A stretch of DNA of 64,000 bases from positions 248,001-312,000 of the forward strand of contig NZ_CP049867.1 in NCBI RefSeq assembly GCF_011299595.1, given 5' to 3'. The notes under the pieces were generated by a model. It was not told where the DNA came from and did not search any database. It saw only the letters and a list, made by a program, of their open reading frames with translations. The stretch's first letter is position 1. Each line of letters opens with the position of its first letter. Positions 55,269 through 63,550 of the stretch are shown here, one piece after another. This DNA comes from Nocardioides sp. HDW12B. Its GTDB lineage: Bacteria > Actinomycetota > Actinomycetes > Propionibacteriales > Nocardioidaceae. The translations under genes were made by a program, and so were the position numbers.

Positions 55269-56582
55269 TCAGGCAGCGTCGAACAGCTCGGCGACGAAGA
55301 GCGCCCGGCCCGACGGTGAGGGGCGGCGCCGGACCGTCAGCTCGATGAGCAGCTCGCTGCCGTCCTCGCGGACGGCGGGCACCCGGACGGGCACGTCGAG
55401 CAGCGTCCGTCGGCCCGACAGCAGGTGCATCGTGAAGCCGGCCAGGTGGGCCTGCTGGAAGCGCTCGGGGATGATCGCGATCAGCCGCCGACCGACGAGC
55501 TCGCCCTCGGGGTAGCCGAGGAGGTCGAGAGCACCGGGGCTCGCGGCCAGGATGCGGTTGGTGTCGTCGGCCACGATCGTGGCCGGGCCGGTGCCCAGGA
55601 GGTCGTGCTCGTCCCACGCCATCGGGGCCCGCAGCGGGGCGTCGAGGTCGCTGGAGCTCAGCGCCCACGCCCGCGGCTCCTCGCCCCGGGCCTGCTCGGC
55701 CACGGACGCGCACAGCCAGCGACGCATCGCGCGCATCTCCGGCTGGATCACCGGCGTCAGGAAGCCGCCCTCGTCGGCCAGCGCGAGCCCGGCGTCGAGC
55801 ATCTCGTCGAGGAGCCCGAAGTTGGACAGCGACTCGCGGGGCACCCGGAGGGTCACGCGCGGCGCCAGGACCCGCGAGCCGGTGGCGTGGTCCATCAGCG
55901 TCGCCGGGTCGTCACCGAGGTCGGGGGCGGGGATGCCCTCCGCCAGCAGCGCCAACGCGTCGCTCGCGGCGGCGTGCGCCACGATCACGGCCCCGTCGGC
56001 GGAGATGTCGTCGGGGTCGTCGGTCTGGTCCAGGCGGACCAGGAGGTACTCGCGCAGGAAGGTCTCGGCGTGCATCTGCCAGGCCGCGTGCAGCAGCAGC
56101 GGTACGTCGAGCAGGGTCACGTCCACGAACGGGTCGGCCTCGCGTGGCGCGTCGTCGCTCCCGGCCGAGGCGTGGTCCGGGGCGACCGTCGTGGCGCCGC
56201 GGCCGCGGGTCTCGCCGAGCTCGAACCAGACCGTCTTGCCGGTGGGGCTCTCCTCGACGCCCCAGCGGGCGAGCAGGTCCAGCAGCCGGAGACCGCGACC
56301 GGTCCCGGCGAGCTCGCCGTACTCGCGCACGATGGGGCTGTGCGGGCTTCCGTCGGAGACCTCGATCCGGACGCCGTCGCGCATGTGCCGCGCCGTCAGC
56401 CCGATCGGGCCACCGGCGTGCACCAGGGCGTTGGTGACGACCTCGCTCGTGAGCAGCTCGGCGTCGGCCGACAGCTCCGGGCTGGCCGACAGCGCGACGA
56501 CGTCACGCACCAGCTGCCGCGCGCGGGACACGCTCGAGGGGTGCGCGGGTAGCTCGATCCCCTGCTCGTGCGCCGCCGCCAT
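55269..56582 (-). CDS. HATPase (anti-sigma-kinase-like) protein with C-terminal PAS domain
   Basis: 437 aa. The first 140 residues are a HATPase_c_2 domain with the N-box ELLTSEVVTNALVHAGGP, a short D-box (EVSDGSP) and GTGRGLRLLDLLARWGVE. The middle (about 150-320) is a helical domain of the kind found in actinobacterial regulators with no assigned role. The last 110 residues are a PAS domain (NRILAASPGALDLLGYPEGE, LVGRRLIAIIPERF). It lacks a histidine dimerisation helix, so it is more like an RsbW-type switch kinase than a sensor kinase. The start has no clear ribosome binding site. Confidence 0.78.
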   Translation of the reverse strand: MAAAHEQGIELPAHPSSVSRARQLVRDVVALSASPELSADAELLTSEVVTNALVHAGGPIGLTARHMRDGVRIEVSDGSPHSPIVREYGELAGTGRGLRLLDLLARWGVEESPTGKTVWFELGETRGRGATTVAPDHASAGSDDAPREADPFVDVTLLDVPLLLHAAWQMHAETFLREYLLVRLDQTDDPDDISADGAVIVAHAAASDALALLAEGIPAPDLGDDPATLMDHATGSRVLAPRVTLRVPRESLSNFGLLDEMLDAGLALADEGGFLTPVIQPEMRAMRRWLCASVAEQARGEEPRAWALSSSDLDAPLRAPMAWDEHDLLGTGPATIVADDTNRILAASPGALDLLGYPEGELVGRRLIAIIPERFQQAHLAGFTMHLLSGRRTLLDVPVRVPAVREDGSELLIELTVRRRPSPSGRALFVAELFDAA

Positions 56583-56638
56583 GGGGTCATGTCTATCGGA
56601 TGCGGGTCAGCGGCGCAGACGAAGGCCGATCGCTGGAC

Positions 56639-56683
56639 GGAGCCGGTGACAGGAGTCGAACCCGCGACATCCTCATGACAAGT
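56639..56683 (-). repeat. Partial copy of the tRNA-Thr 3' part (att-like)
   Basis: 45 bp match the tRNA-Thr gene at 57644-57688 with one mismatch; the first 38 bp are identical. It covers the 3' acceptor strand, T arm, variable loop and part of the anticodon arm and then diverges. It is oriented like the intact tRNA, 1005 bp away. Confidence 0.85.
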
Positions 56684-56958
56684 AACCGCCAGGCTCGACA
56701 GGGCACCTCGGCGTGGCCTCTTGCCCGCATGAGGATCGAATCCCCGATCTCAGGTGCGGCTTCGTCTCCGACGTAGGCCGCGCCCTTGACAGCGTGGCTG
56801 ACCCGGCTGACATGCCCGATTCTCAGTGACCTCGGTCCCGGCGTGGTCTAGCGGGTCGGGAACTCCAGGTATCGAGTGTGTATCCACTGACCTGTCCTGT
56901 CCTCCTTCCGCACGATCGCAGGTGCCGAGAGTCGGCACACCGACCGAGGAGGATTCCC
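56684..56958. other. Non-coding stretch upstream of the secreted-protein gene
   Basis: No credible gene is seen. It contains a hairpin at 56922-56938 (GTGCCGA, three bases, complement) just before the ribosome binding site of the next gene. GGTCTAGCGGGTCGGG at about 56841 faintly recalls a tRNA D arm. Composition is less GC-rich than the neighbours. Confidence 0.4.
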
Positions 56959-57549
56959 ATGAAACGAATCACCGCAGCCACGGCCATCGCCGCCCTTCCC
57001 CTGGGGGTTCTCGCTCCGGCGATCGGCGGCGCCGTCCCCGCACAAGCCGCAGGCGGCATCGTCCACATCGGTTTCGACGACGCCCCGGGCTTCTGCCTCT
57101 TCAACCAGACGACCGCCCTGCGCGACCGCTACGCGGCGGCCAACTTCCGTGGCCCGGGTGCTACGAGCGGCGGGGGCATCCTCGACTCCACGTGCGGCGG
57201 CTGGTCACAGTCGGCGCACAGCGGGAACCGGTTCCTCGCATTCAACCAGAGCGGGTCGTACTCCGACGGCGGGACGCCCGTCGGGCCGCAGCGGATCGAG
57301 TTCCACAACCTCAAGACGATGGTCTCCATCTGGGTGTCGCAGAACAGCGGTGCCAGCCAGGCGACCTTCACGCTGGTGGGCCGCAAGGGCAACTCTGTGG
57401 TGCGCAAGCACACGGTGTCGGTCAACAACAACGGCTGGGTGCAGCTGAAGGTCCAGCGGAACAAGGGCATGAACAACGTGATCCTTCGCGCTGACCAAGA
57501 GCCCGACGGTGTGTGGTTGGCCGATGACCTGCACATGAAGAACAAGTAG
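56959..57549 (+). CDS. Secreted protein of unknown function, within the tRNA-flanked segment
   Basis: 196 aa. The signal peptide is MKRITAATAIAALPLG, with cleavage after AQA. The mature part (IVHIGFDDAPGFCLFNQTT, SGNRFLAFNQSGS, IWVSQNSG, FTLVGRKGNSVV, VWLADDLHM) has the beta-rich pattern of a jelly-roll, carbohydrate-binding-like domain, with two cysteines. No family is named with certainty. GAGGAGG seven to eight bases before the ATG is the classical ribosome binding site that many neighbours lack. It is the only gene between the partial and intact tRNA-Thr copies and uses less GC-biased codons (AAC, AAG, ACA runs). Confidence 0.7.
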   Translation: MKRITAATAIAALPLGVLAPAIGGAVPAQAAGGIVHIGFDDAPGFCLFNQTTALRDRYAAANFRGPGATSGGGILDSTCGGWSQSAHSGNRFLAFNQSGSYSDGGTPVGPQRIEFHNLKTMVSIWVSQNSGASQATFTLVGRKGNSVVRKHTVSVNNNGWVQLKVQRNKGMNNVILRADQEPDGVWLADDLHMKNK

Positions 57550-57566
57550 GGCGGGCACTCGACGCC

Positions 57567-57617
57567 ACGAGGGCATCCGCGCGGTCGGTCCACCCAGCCG
57601 AAAGCGGGTGCCCTCGT
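57567..57617 (+). terminator. Terminator hairpin after the secreted-protein gene
   Basis: 14-bp arms (ACGAGGGCATCCGC at 57567-57580 and complement at 57604-57617, one mismatch) around a 23-base loop, 17 bases after the stop. Confidence 0.6.
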
Positions 57618-57642
57618 TGTCGGGTGCCCCGCTCCACGGGGG

Positions 57643-57718
57643 TGGAGCCGGTGACAGGAGTCGAACCCGCGACATCCTCATTACAAGTGAGGCGCTCTAC
57701 CAACTGAGCTACACCGGC
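57643..57718 (-). tRNA. tRNA-Thr (anticodon TGT)
   Basis: Read on the minus strand: acceptor GCCGGTG pairs with CACCGGC, D arm GCTCAGTTGGTAGAGC, anticodon stem CCTCA/TGAGG with loop CTTGTAA (anticodon TGT, reads ACA), T arm with GGTTCGACTCC, discriminator T and an encoded CCA. All four stems form. The 3' part is duplicated at 56639-56683. Confidence 0.95.
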
Positions 57719-57771
57719 GTGCGCCGTGCGGGACCCGCACGGACCGGGCAATCGTAGTGGGCCGTCCCGGC

Positions 57772-58533
57772 TCAGCGTGCGAGGGCCAGCTCGGCCCAGA
57801 CCACCTTGCCGACCCCGGGCAGGGCGTCGAGGCCCCAGGCCGACGCGACCGCGTCGACGAGCACCAGGCCGCGGCCGTGCTCCTCGGTGGCGCTCGGCGG
57901 CTGCGGCTCCGGGGTGCCCACGCCGCGGTCGCCGACGTCGATGCGCAGCGACGACGGGCTCAGCGTCAGCCGGATCTCGCAGTCGGACTCGGCGTGGGTG
58001 ATGGCGTTGGCCGCCAGCTCGCTGGTCACCAGCAGGGCGTCGTCCTCCAACGACTCCAGCCCCCACTCCTGCAGCCGCTCGGCGACGAAGCGTCGAGCCA
58101 GGCGCACGCTGGTGAGCTCCTTGGGCAGACCGAGCGACACCTGGACGGTCTGGGGGTGGGCGAGGGCGAGGTCGCCGCGACCGACCGACTCCACGAGGTC
58201 GACGAGGTAGCCGAGCTCGGCGTCCTTGGGGACGTAGGCCTCGACCTCCGACTCCAGCCCGGACTCGTCCGCGCCGGAGAACACCACGACCTTGCTGCGG
58301 GGGGAGGCGGCGCGGATGCGGGTGAGCACCTCGTGGCCGGCGAGGTCGGGCAGGCCCAGGTCCAGCACGACGAGGTCGGGCTGGAGCTCGGCGCTCAGCC
58401 GGACGGCCTCGGTGCCCTGCTCCGCCTCACCGACGACCTCGAAGCCGCCGCGCAGGCGCAGCGCGCTGCGCACCAGACGGCGGACGTGGACGATGTCGTC
58501 CACGAGCAGCACCCGGATGGTCGTGGCCGTCAC
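57772..58533 (-). CDS. Response regulator receiver fused to HATPase domain
   Basis: 253 aa. The receiver domain has the acid pair VDD (Asp12, Asp13), phosphorylation site Asp58 (VLDLGLPD), Ser in VFSGAD and Lys103 (VPKDAEL). From about residue 125 comes a HATPase_c_2 domain (LEDDALLVTSELAANAITHA N-box, DVGDRGVG, HGRGLVLVDAVASAWG). There is no DNA-binding domain. The output is thus probably kinase or anti-sigma activity. The GTG start overlaps the stop of the histidine kinase gene, its likely partner. Confidence 0.87.
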   Translation of the reverse strand: MTATTIRVLLVDDIVHVRRLVRSALRLRGGFEVVGEAEQGTEAVRLSAELQPDLVVLDLGLPDLAGHEVLTRIRAASPRSKVVVFSGADESGLESEVEAYVPKDAELGYLVDLVESVGRGDLALAHPQTVQVSLGLPKELTSVRLARRFVAERLQEWGLESLEDDALLVTSELAANAITHAESDCEIRLTLSPSSLRIDVGDRGVGTPEPQPPSATEEHGRGLVLVDAVASAWGLDALPGVGKVVWAELALAR

Positions 58534-59750
58534 ACCGGCTCCGAGCCCTCGGGGGCGGTGGCAGCCGACGCCGCGCCGGCCAGGGGGAGCTCCAGCAGGA
58601 AGGCGCCCTGCGGGCCGTCGCCGTCGTAGCGGGCGTCGCCGCCGTGCACCCGCGCCAGCTCGCGCACGATGTAGAGACCCAGCCCGGTGCCGCCGGCGGT
58701 CGAGCCGGTGGCGAAGCGCTGGAAGAGGCGCGGCCGCATGTCGCTGCTGACCCCCGGGCCGTGGTCGCAGACGCGCAGCACCAACAGGTCGCCGTCGAGC
58801 AGCGCCGCCACCTCCACCGGGGGGCGTCCGTGCCTCAGGGCGTTGGTGAGCAGGTTCTCCAGCGCCTGGGCCAGGCGGTCGGAGTCGCCCCGCACGGTGG
58901 CCGAGGGCAACGGCCCGACGACGATCTCGGACGAGGGGTGCGTACGTCGTACGGTGTCGACGGCGGCGCCGACGAAGGACGCCAGCGGGACCTCGTCGCG
59001 CTGGACGGCCAGCTTGCTGCTCTGGAGCCGCGACGCGGTGAGCAGGTCGTCGACGAGCCGCCGCAGCCTCGTCGCGCCGGAGGTCATGGCCCCCAGCGTG
59101 TCGCGGCGCTCGGTCTCCGTCAGCAGCGCGTCGTGCTCGGCGAGCAGCTCGGCCGAGCCGCTGAGCAGGGCGACCGGCGTCCGCAGCTCGTGGGCGGTCA
59201 CGGCCAGGAACTGCGCCTGGTCGTCGGCGGCCTTGCGGAGCCGCTCGTTGAGGACCGCCAGCTCGGCGTTGGCCTCGCGCAGGGCCTCGAGCGCGGCCTC
59301 GCGCTCCTGCTCCAGCTGCCGGCGCGACGTGGTGTCGCGGGTGACCTTGGCGAACCCGACGTGCTGGCCGGCCGGGTCGCGCACCGCGGTGATGAGCACG
59401 GTGGCCCAGAACCGGGAGCCGTCCTTGCGCAGGCGCCAGCCCTCCTCCTCGTAGTGGCCCTCCCGGAGGGCGACCTCGAGCTCGTGCTCCGGGTGCCCGC
59501 TCGCGGCGACCTCCGGCGGGTAGAAGATCCGGAAGTGGCGACCGACGATCTCGTCGGCGGTCCACCCCTTGCTGCGCTGGGCGCCGGCGTTCCAGCTCGC
59601 GATGGTGCCGTCGGGCTCGAGCATGAAGATGGCGTAGTCCTCCACCGCCTCCACCAGCAGACGGAAGCGTTGCTCGCTGCGGCGCAACGCGTCAGCGGCG
59701 CCCCCCGGCGAGGGGTCACCAGCCGAATCGGCCGCCAGGACCTCTCCCAT
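58530..59750 (-). CDS. PAS-domain sensor histidine kinase
   Basis: 406 aa, soluble. A PAS domain (about 25-145) has RLLVEAVEDYAIFMLEPDGT, GRHFRIFYPPEVAAS and the PAC-like RLRKDGSRFWATVLITAVRD. A coiled-coil linker follows (QLEQEREAALEALREANAEL), then the HisKA box FLAVTAHELRTPVALL (His187). The HATPase has the N-box LENLLTNALRHG, CDHGPGV and GGTGLGLYIV. There are no membrane segments, so the signal is sensed in the cytoplasm. TAGCGT lies eight bases before the ATG. Confidence 0.9.
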   Translation of the reverse strand: MGEVLAADSAGDPSPGGAADALRRSEQRFRLLVEAVEDYAIFMLEPDGTIASWNAGAQRSKGWTADEIVGRHFRIFYPPEVAASGHPEHELEVALREGHYEEEGWRLRKDGSRFWATVLITAVRDPAGQHVGFAKVTRDTTSRRQLEQEREAALEALREANAELAVLNERLRKAADDQAQFLAVTAHELRTPVALLSGSAELLAEHDALLTETERRDTLGAMTSGATRLRRLVDDLLTASRLQSSKLAVQRDEVPLASFVGAAVDTVRRTHPSSEIVVGPLPSATVRGDSDRLAQALENLLTNALRHGRPPVEVAALLDGDLLVLRVCDHGPGVSSDMRPRLFQRFATGSTAGGTGLGLYIVRELARVHGGDARYDGDGPQGAFLLELPLAGAASAATAPEGSEPV

Positions 59751-59884
59751 GGTCTTCGACGCTAGCGGTTCGCGAGCCGGCGCGGGAGACCCGTGCGGGT
59801 GGTACGCCGTTCCCGCGGACTGTGCCTTCCCGAGGCCCGGCGCCGCGCCGCGGCGGTGTCCGTGGCCCGGGGGTGGCCCGGGGG

Positions 59885-61240
59885 TCAGCCCGCCGGCTCG
59901 TCGTCGAGCTTGGCGTAGTCGGTGACGGTGCCGTCCTTGATGACTTGTCGGGTCTGCTCGTGCAGGCGGGCGAAGCGCACCAGTGCGAGCACGATGTAGA
60001 CCACCGACAGGCCGATGATGGTCCAGCGGTTCATGTCGGACGAGCCGAAGATGCTGACGAAGAATTGCACCGAGAACAGACCGATCAGCATCAGCGCCCC
60101 GCGGAAGCTCAGGCTCAGGTCGATGAGGACGGCCACCGCGAAGAGCGACTGGGCGGCGGTGATGAGGAGCTCGAAGCGCTGCTCGGTGTCCAGCGGGAGC
60201 CCGTCGAGGGTGCCGGCGGAGATCGCGAAGACCAGGGGCAGGCCGCCGACGAGCAGGGTCCACTGGTTCACCTTGCTCGACAGCAGGGTGCCGAGGCTGT
60301 CGCCGGCCTTGAGGCGCCAGGCGTAGAGGCAGGCCACGATCAGCTCGGGCGACTCGCTCGCCAGGGGAGCGACCCACTGCACCAGCAGGAACTCCGAGAC
60401 GCCGATCTCCGCGCCGGTGGCGACGAGGGACTCCGCGAAGTGCTCGGCCGAGAGCAGGATGATGATCGCCGCGAAGACGAACATCCCGATCACCCAGGTG
60501 CGGCGGGGACGGGTGTCCTTCTCGCCGACCCACTGCGAGACGCCGAGCAGGTCGGGCTCGGTGGCCGGCATCTTGGCCAGCCGCCACGCGTAGGCGGCGA
60601 AGATGGCGAGGAAGACCCCCATGTCGAACAGCGTCAGCGTGTCCTTGAGCGGCAGCGTCAACGAGTAGAGCGTCGCGATGCCGAGGAAGACGACCTCGGC
60701 CGACATCGTCGGGGCCAGGCGCACCTCACCGGCGTGGGTGCTGGGGCTCTCGGACTCGTCCTTGTCGTTGCCCGAGCGGCGTGCATGCCAGACCGCGAAG
60801 GTGGCGACGAGCACCACGAGGGGCCAGCCCACGCCGACCAGCACCCGGTTGGCGCCGGTCATGTTGGCCAGGCTCAGGCCGCAGATCTCCGGGCTGCCGC
60901 CGGACGCGGCGTACTCCCCGCCGCACTTGGCGGTGAAGACGAAGTCGACGGCGTACTCCGGCAGCACGGCCAGCAGCGCGAGCAGCGCGAGTGCGAGCCC
61001 GGCGTTGATGTCGACCTGCACCGCCTCGGCGGCCCAGGACAGGATGAAGGCGGCGCCGACGATGGCCGCGCCGTAGACCAGCGCCTCGACCGGGGCGCCG
61101 AAGTGGACCGTGGAGATCCCGAAGTAGGCCGCGAAGCCCATCCAGGCCCCCAGCAGGGTGACCGCGGCGGCGACGCCGAGCTGCAGGGGGAAGCCGGTCT
61201 GAGAGGAGCGGTCCGAGCGCTCGGTGTCAGTGGTGGGCAT
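59885..61240 (-). CDS. CaCA-family Ca2+:cation antiporter (sodium:calcium exchanger)
   Basis: 451 aa with about eleven helices in two repeats joined by a charged loop (RRSGNDKDESESPSTHAGE). The ion-binding alpha repeats are ALLALLAVLPEYAVDFVFTA and VQWVAPLASESPELIVACLY, both with a central acidic residue. A large pair of cysteines (AKCGGEY, EICGLS) sits in an outer loop. The ATG at 61240 (MPTTDTERSDRSS) is chosen; an ATG at 61273 is in frame. Export of calcium is the family role. Confidence 0.85.
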   Translation of the reverse strand: MPTTDTERSDRSSQTGFPLQLGVAAAVTLLGAWMGFAAYFGISTVHFGAPVEALVYGAAIVGAAFILSWAAEAVQVDINAGLALALLALLAVLPEYAVDFVFTAKCGGEYAASGGSPEICGLSLANMTGANRVLVGVGWPLVVLVATFAVWHARRSGNDKDESESPSTHAGEVRLAPTMSAEVVFLGIATLYSLTLPLKDTLTLFDMGVFLAIFAAYAWRLAKMPATEPDLLGVSQWVGEKDTRPRRTWVIGMFVFAAIIILLSAEHFAESLVATGAEIGVSEFLLVQWVAPLASESPELIVACLYAWRLKAGDSLGTLLSSKVNQWTLLVGGLPLVFAISAGTLDGLPLDTEQRFELLITAAQSLFAVAVLIDLSLSFRGALMLIGLFSVQFFVSIFGSSDMNRWTIIGLSVVYIVLALVRFARLHEQTRQVIKDGTVTDYAKLDDEPAG

Positions 61241-61295
61241 CTGCGAGTCATGCCCACCACCGATCGCGCGCAATCCGACTGCGGACGACCCCAGG

Positions 61296-61865
61296 TCAGG
61301 GCCCGGGGATCCGCGGGGCGCTCGGAGGGATGGGGTCCGGCGGCTTCGGGGGGCCCACGTTCTCGTGGTCGCGGTCGCGCACGGCCCGCTTGATCTGCTC
61401 GAGGTTGTTGCGGAGCAGGTCGCTGATCAGCTCGTCCATGCGCGGGTCGCTCAGCATCTCGATGAGCACCCGCAGGGTCGTCTCGCTGACCTCGCTCACG
61501 ATCGTGTCGTAGCCGGGGAGGCGGCCGATGAGACGGACGTTGGGGTCCCGCTTGACCTTCTCGGCGACCAGGTCCTTGAGCTCGTCGTGGTTCTCGAGCA
61601 GGGCCTGGGAGATGTTCTTCGTGTAGTGACCCGTCTGGATGACGGCGGCGACCTCGTCGAGGACGACGATGGTCAGCGGCCGCTTGACCAGGCCGAGGCC
61701 CTTCTCCGACAGGGCGGAGGCCCGGCGCACGACGGCGGGGCGGTGCATGCCCATCCGGACGAGCCAAGCACCGAGGACCGCGGCCACCACGGAGGCCCCG
61801 AAGACCACGGCGAGCACCAGCAGGATCACCTGCAGGGTGCTGAGACCCTCGAGCCAGTCGGACAT
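61296..61865 (-). CDS. Membrane-anchored protein of unknown function
   Basis: 189 aa. One N-terminal membrane helix (LQVILLVLAVVFGASVVAAVLGAW, about residues 11-34) is followed by a mostly helical cytoplasmic part: VVRRASALSEKGLGLVKRP, an ETTLRVLIEMLSDPRMDELI stretch and a charged end (NLEQIKRAVRDRDHE). The tail is proline-rich. No family is recognised. CAGGAT lies six bases before the ATG, so it is probably leaderless. Confidence 0.7.
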   Translation of the reverse strand: MSDWLEGLSTLQVILLVLAVVFGASVVAAVLGAWLVRMGMHRPAVVRRASALSEKGLGLVKRPLTIVVLDEVAAVIQTGHYTKNISQALLENHDELKDLVAEKVKRDPNVRLIGRLPGYDTIVSEVSETTLRVLIEMLSDPRMDELISDLLRNNLEQIKRAVRDRDHENVGPPKPPDPIPPSAPRIPGP

Positions 61866-61871
61866 GACGTC

Positions 61872-61877
61872 ATCCTG
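61872..61877 (-). promoter_or_regulatory. -10 element of a leaderless gene
   Basis: CAGGAT on the minus strand, six bases before the ATG at 61865. Confidence 0.4.
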
Positions 61878-61899
61878 CCCGACCGGCCCGAGGCTCGGG

Positions 61900-62955
61900 T
61901 CAGCTCGCGCTGTCGAAGGTGGCGGTGTCGATGACGAAGCGGTAGCGCACGTCGCTGTCGACGACCCGGTCCCAGGCGCCGTCGACGTCGTCGACGCCGA
62001 TGGTCTCGATCTCGGCGCCGATGCCGTGCTCGGCGCAGAAGTCCAGCATCTCCTGGGTCTCGCGGATGCCGCCGATCTTCGACCCCGCCATGCTGCGCCG
62101 CATGGCGGCCAGCGAGAAGGCGTGGAAGTTGTCGGGGCTGTCGGGGATGCCGACGTTGACCATCGTGCCGTTCAGCTTGAGCAGCGAGAGGTACTTGTCC
62201 ACCGGCAGGTTGGCCGCGACGGTGTTGACGACCAGGTCGAAGCTGTTGCGCAGCTCCTTGAACGTCTCCTTCTCGCTGGTGGCGTAGTAGTGGTCGGCGC
62301 CGAACCGCTTGCCGTCCTCCTGCTTCGACAGCGACTGGCTCAGCACGGTCACCTCGGCGCCCATGGCGGAGGCGATCTTCACCCCCATGTGGCCCAGGCC
62401 GCCCATCCCGACGATCGCGACCTTCTTGCCGGGGCCGGCCTCCCAGTGGTTGAGGGGCGAGTAGAGGGTGATGCCGGCGCACAGCAGGGGAGCCGCGACG
62501 TCCAGCTCGACACCCTCGGGGATGTTGAGGACGTAGTTCTCGTCCACGACGATCGCCTTCGAGTAGCCGCCGAACGTCGGCTCGCCGTCGTACTCCTTGC
62601 CGTTGTACGTCGGCACCTCGCCCTTGAGGCAGTACTGCTCGTCGCCGGCCTGGCAGTTCTCGCACTCACGGCAGGAGTCGACGAAGCAGCCGACGCCGAC
62701 GCGGTCGCCGACCTTGAACTTGGAGACGCCGTCGCCGACGGCGCTCACCGTGCCGGCGATCTCGTGGCCGGGCACCATCGGGAACAGGGCCTCGCCCCAC
62801 TCCTCACGGGCCTGGTGGATGTCGGAGTGGCAGATGCCGGCGAAGGCGATGTCGATGACGACGTCGTTCGCGCCGGGGTCGCGCCGCTCGACGGTCCGGC
62901 GCTCGAAGGGCTCCTTGGGGCCGGGGGTGACCAGGGCGTCCACGGTCTGGGGCAT
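61900..62955 (-). CDS. Zinc-dependent alcohol dehydrogenase, NAD(P)-dependent
   Basis: 351 aa, medium-chain dehydrogenase of the cinnamyl-alcohol-dehydrogenase/YahK type. Catalytic zinc ligands are Cys42 (GICHSD), His64 with Glu65 (GHE) and Cys159. The structural zinc is held by Cys95, Cys98, Cys101 and Cys109. The cofactor motif is [10 protein letters not shown] at about 182-191, and VLSQSLSK after beta-2 favours NADP. AAGGAGAGAC before the ATG is a strong ribosome binding site. The probable substrate is a broad range of aldehydes. Confidence 0.9.
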   Translation of the reverse strand: MPQTVDALVTPGPKEPFERRTVERRDPGANDVVIDIAFAGICHSDIHQAREEWGEALFPMVPGHEIAGTVSAVGDGVSKFKVGDRVGVGCFVDSCRECENCQAGDEQYCLKGEVPTYNGKEYDGEPTFGGYSKAIVVDENYVLNIPEGVELDVAAPLLCAGITLYSPLNHWEAGPGKKVAIVGMGGLGHMGVKIASAMGAEVTVLSQSLSKQEDGKRFGADHYYATSEKETFKELRNSFDLVVNTVAANLPVDKYLSLLKLNGTMVNVGIPDSPDNFHAFSLAAMRRSMAGSKIGGIRETQEMLDFCAEHGIGAEIETIGVDDVDGAWDRVVDSDVRYRFVIDTATFDSAS

Positions 62956-63012
62956 GTCTCTCCTTGGTGGGGCTCAGCGGGTTCAGGGGGCCCGGGAGGG
63001 CCGTGGTGAACC

Positions 63013-63039
63013 TGCCCGCCGGCGCTTGAGGGCTAAACC
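63013..63039 (-). promoter_or_regulatory. Candidate SigF/SigB-type promoter for the dehydrogenase gene
   Basis: GGTTT (63039-63035) and GGGCA (63017-63013) on the minus strand are 17 bases apart, one change from the GGTTT-N15-17-GGGTA pattern of actinobacterial general-stress sigma factors. The predicted leader is about 50 bases. Confidence 0.35.
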
Positions 63040-63090
63040 TTTGCGCTCGGTGCGGACCAGGTCCCGAACCGGTCATAACTCCCGCCCGTG

Positions 63091-63105
63091 CAGGTCGTTG
63101 ACCTG
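63091..63105. promoter_or_regulatory. 15-bp palindrome upstream of the SsgA-like gene
   Basis: CAGGTC, three bases, GACCTG: a perfect inverted repeat 46 bp before the start codon. A possible operator. Confidence 0.35.
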
Positions 63106-63151
63106 GGCAGGGACGGGCAGCCGAAGGCGCTCGAGGGACAAGGAGAGACGC

Positions 63152-63550
63152 ATGTCGAAGGTCGTCGTGGAGACCGCCGGGTGGATCCGGGGAGAGGTCG
63201 ACGTCGAGACGGTGGAGGTCGCGCTGGCCTACGAGACCGCCGACCCGTACGCCGTGCGCGTGCACATCACCAGCGCGGAGGGGCGCCGCTGCTGGACCTT
63301 CGGCCGCGACCTGATGGCGGACGGCCTGCGCTCGATGGTGCCGGTCGGCGAGGGCGCCGTGCAGGTGCAGGCCACCTCGGTGCTGACCGAGATCTCCTAC
63401 CTCGACCTCGACGGGCAGAGCACCACGCTGCGCCTGCCCTGGTGGAACACGCGTGAGTTCATCCGGCTGAGCCAGGAGGCCGTCGCCCGCGGCGACGAGC
63501 ACTGTGACGTCGACTCCTGGGTGATGGCGCTGACCGACCAGGAGTCCTGA
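63152..63550 (+). CDS. SsgA-family sporulation/cell division regulator
   Basis: 132 aa, whole-length SsgA-like fold: VEVALAYETADPYAVRVHIT, WTFGRDLMADGLRS, GEGAVQVQ and the closing STTLRLPWWNTREFIRLSQEA. These proteins help site or activate septum formation in sporulating actinomycetes; Nocardioidaceae keep one or a few copies without sporulation. AAGGAGAGA precedes the ATG. The gene diverges from the dehydrogenase gene. Confidence 0.85.
   Translation: MSKVVVETAGWIRGEVDVETVEVALAYETADPYAVRVHITSAEGRRCWTFGRDLMADGLRSMVPVGEGAVQVQATSVLTEISYLDLDGQSTTLRLPWWNTREFIRLSQEAVARGDEHCDVDSWVMALTDQES

Noticed and set aside
56684-56760. tmRNA fragment next to the partial tRNA
   Set aside because: The T-arm-like match is fully explained by the tRNA-Thr 3' copy; no tag-peptide frame or other tmRNA helix is visible.
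56836-56870. Degenerate second tRNA (D-arm-like GGTCTAGCGG)
   Set aside because: No acceptor, anticodon or T stem can be formed around it.
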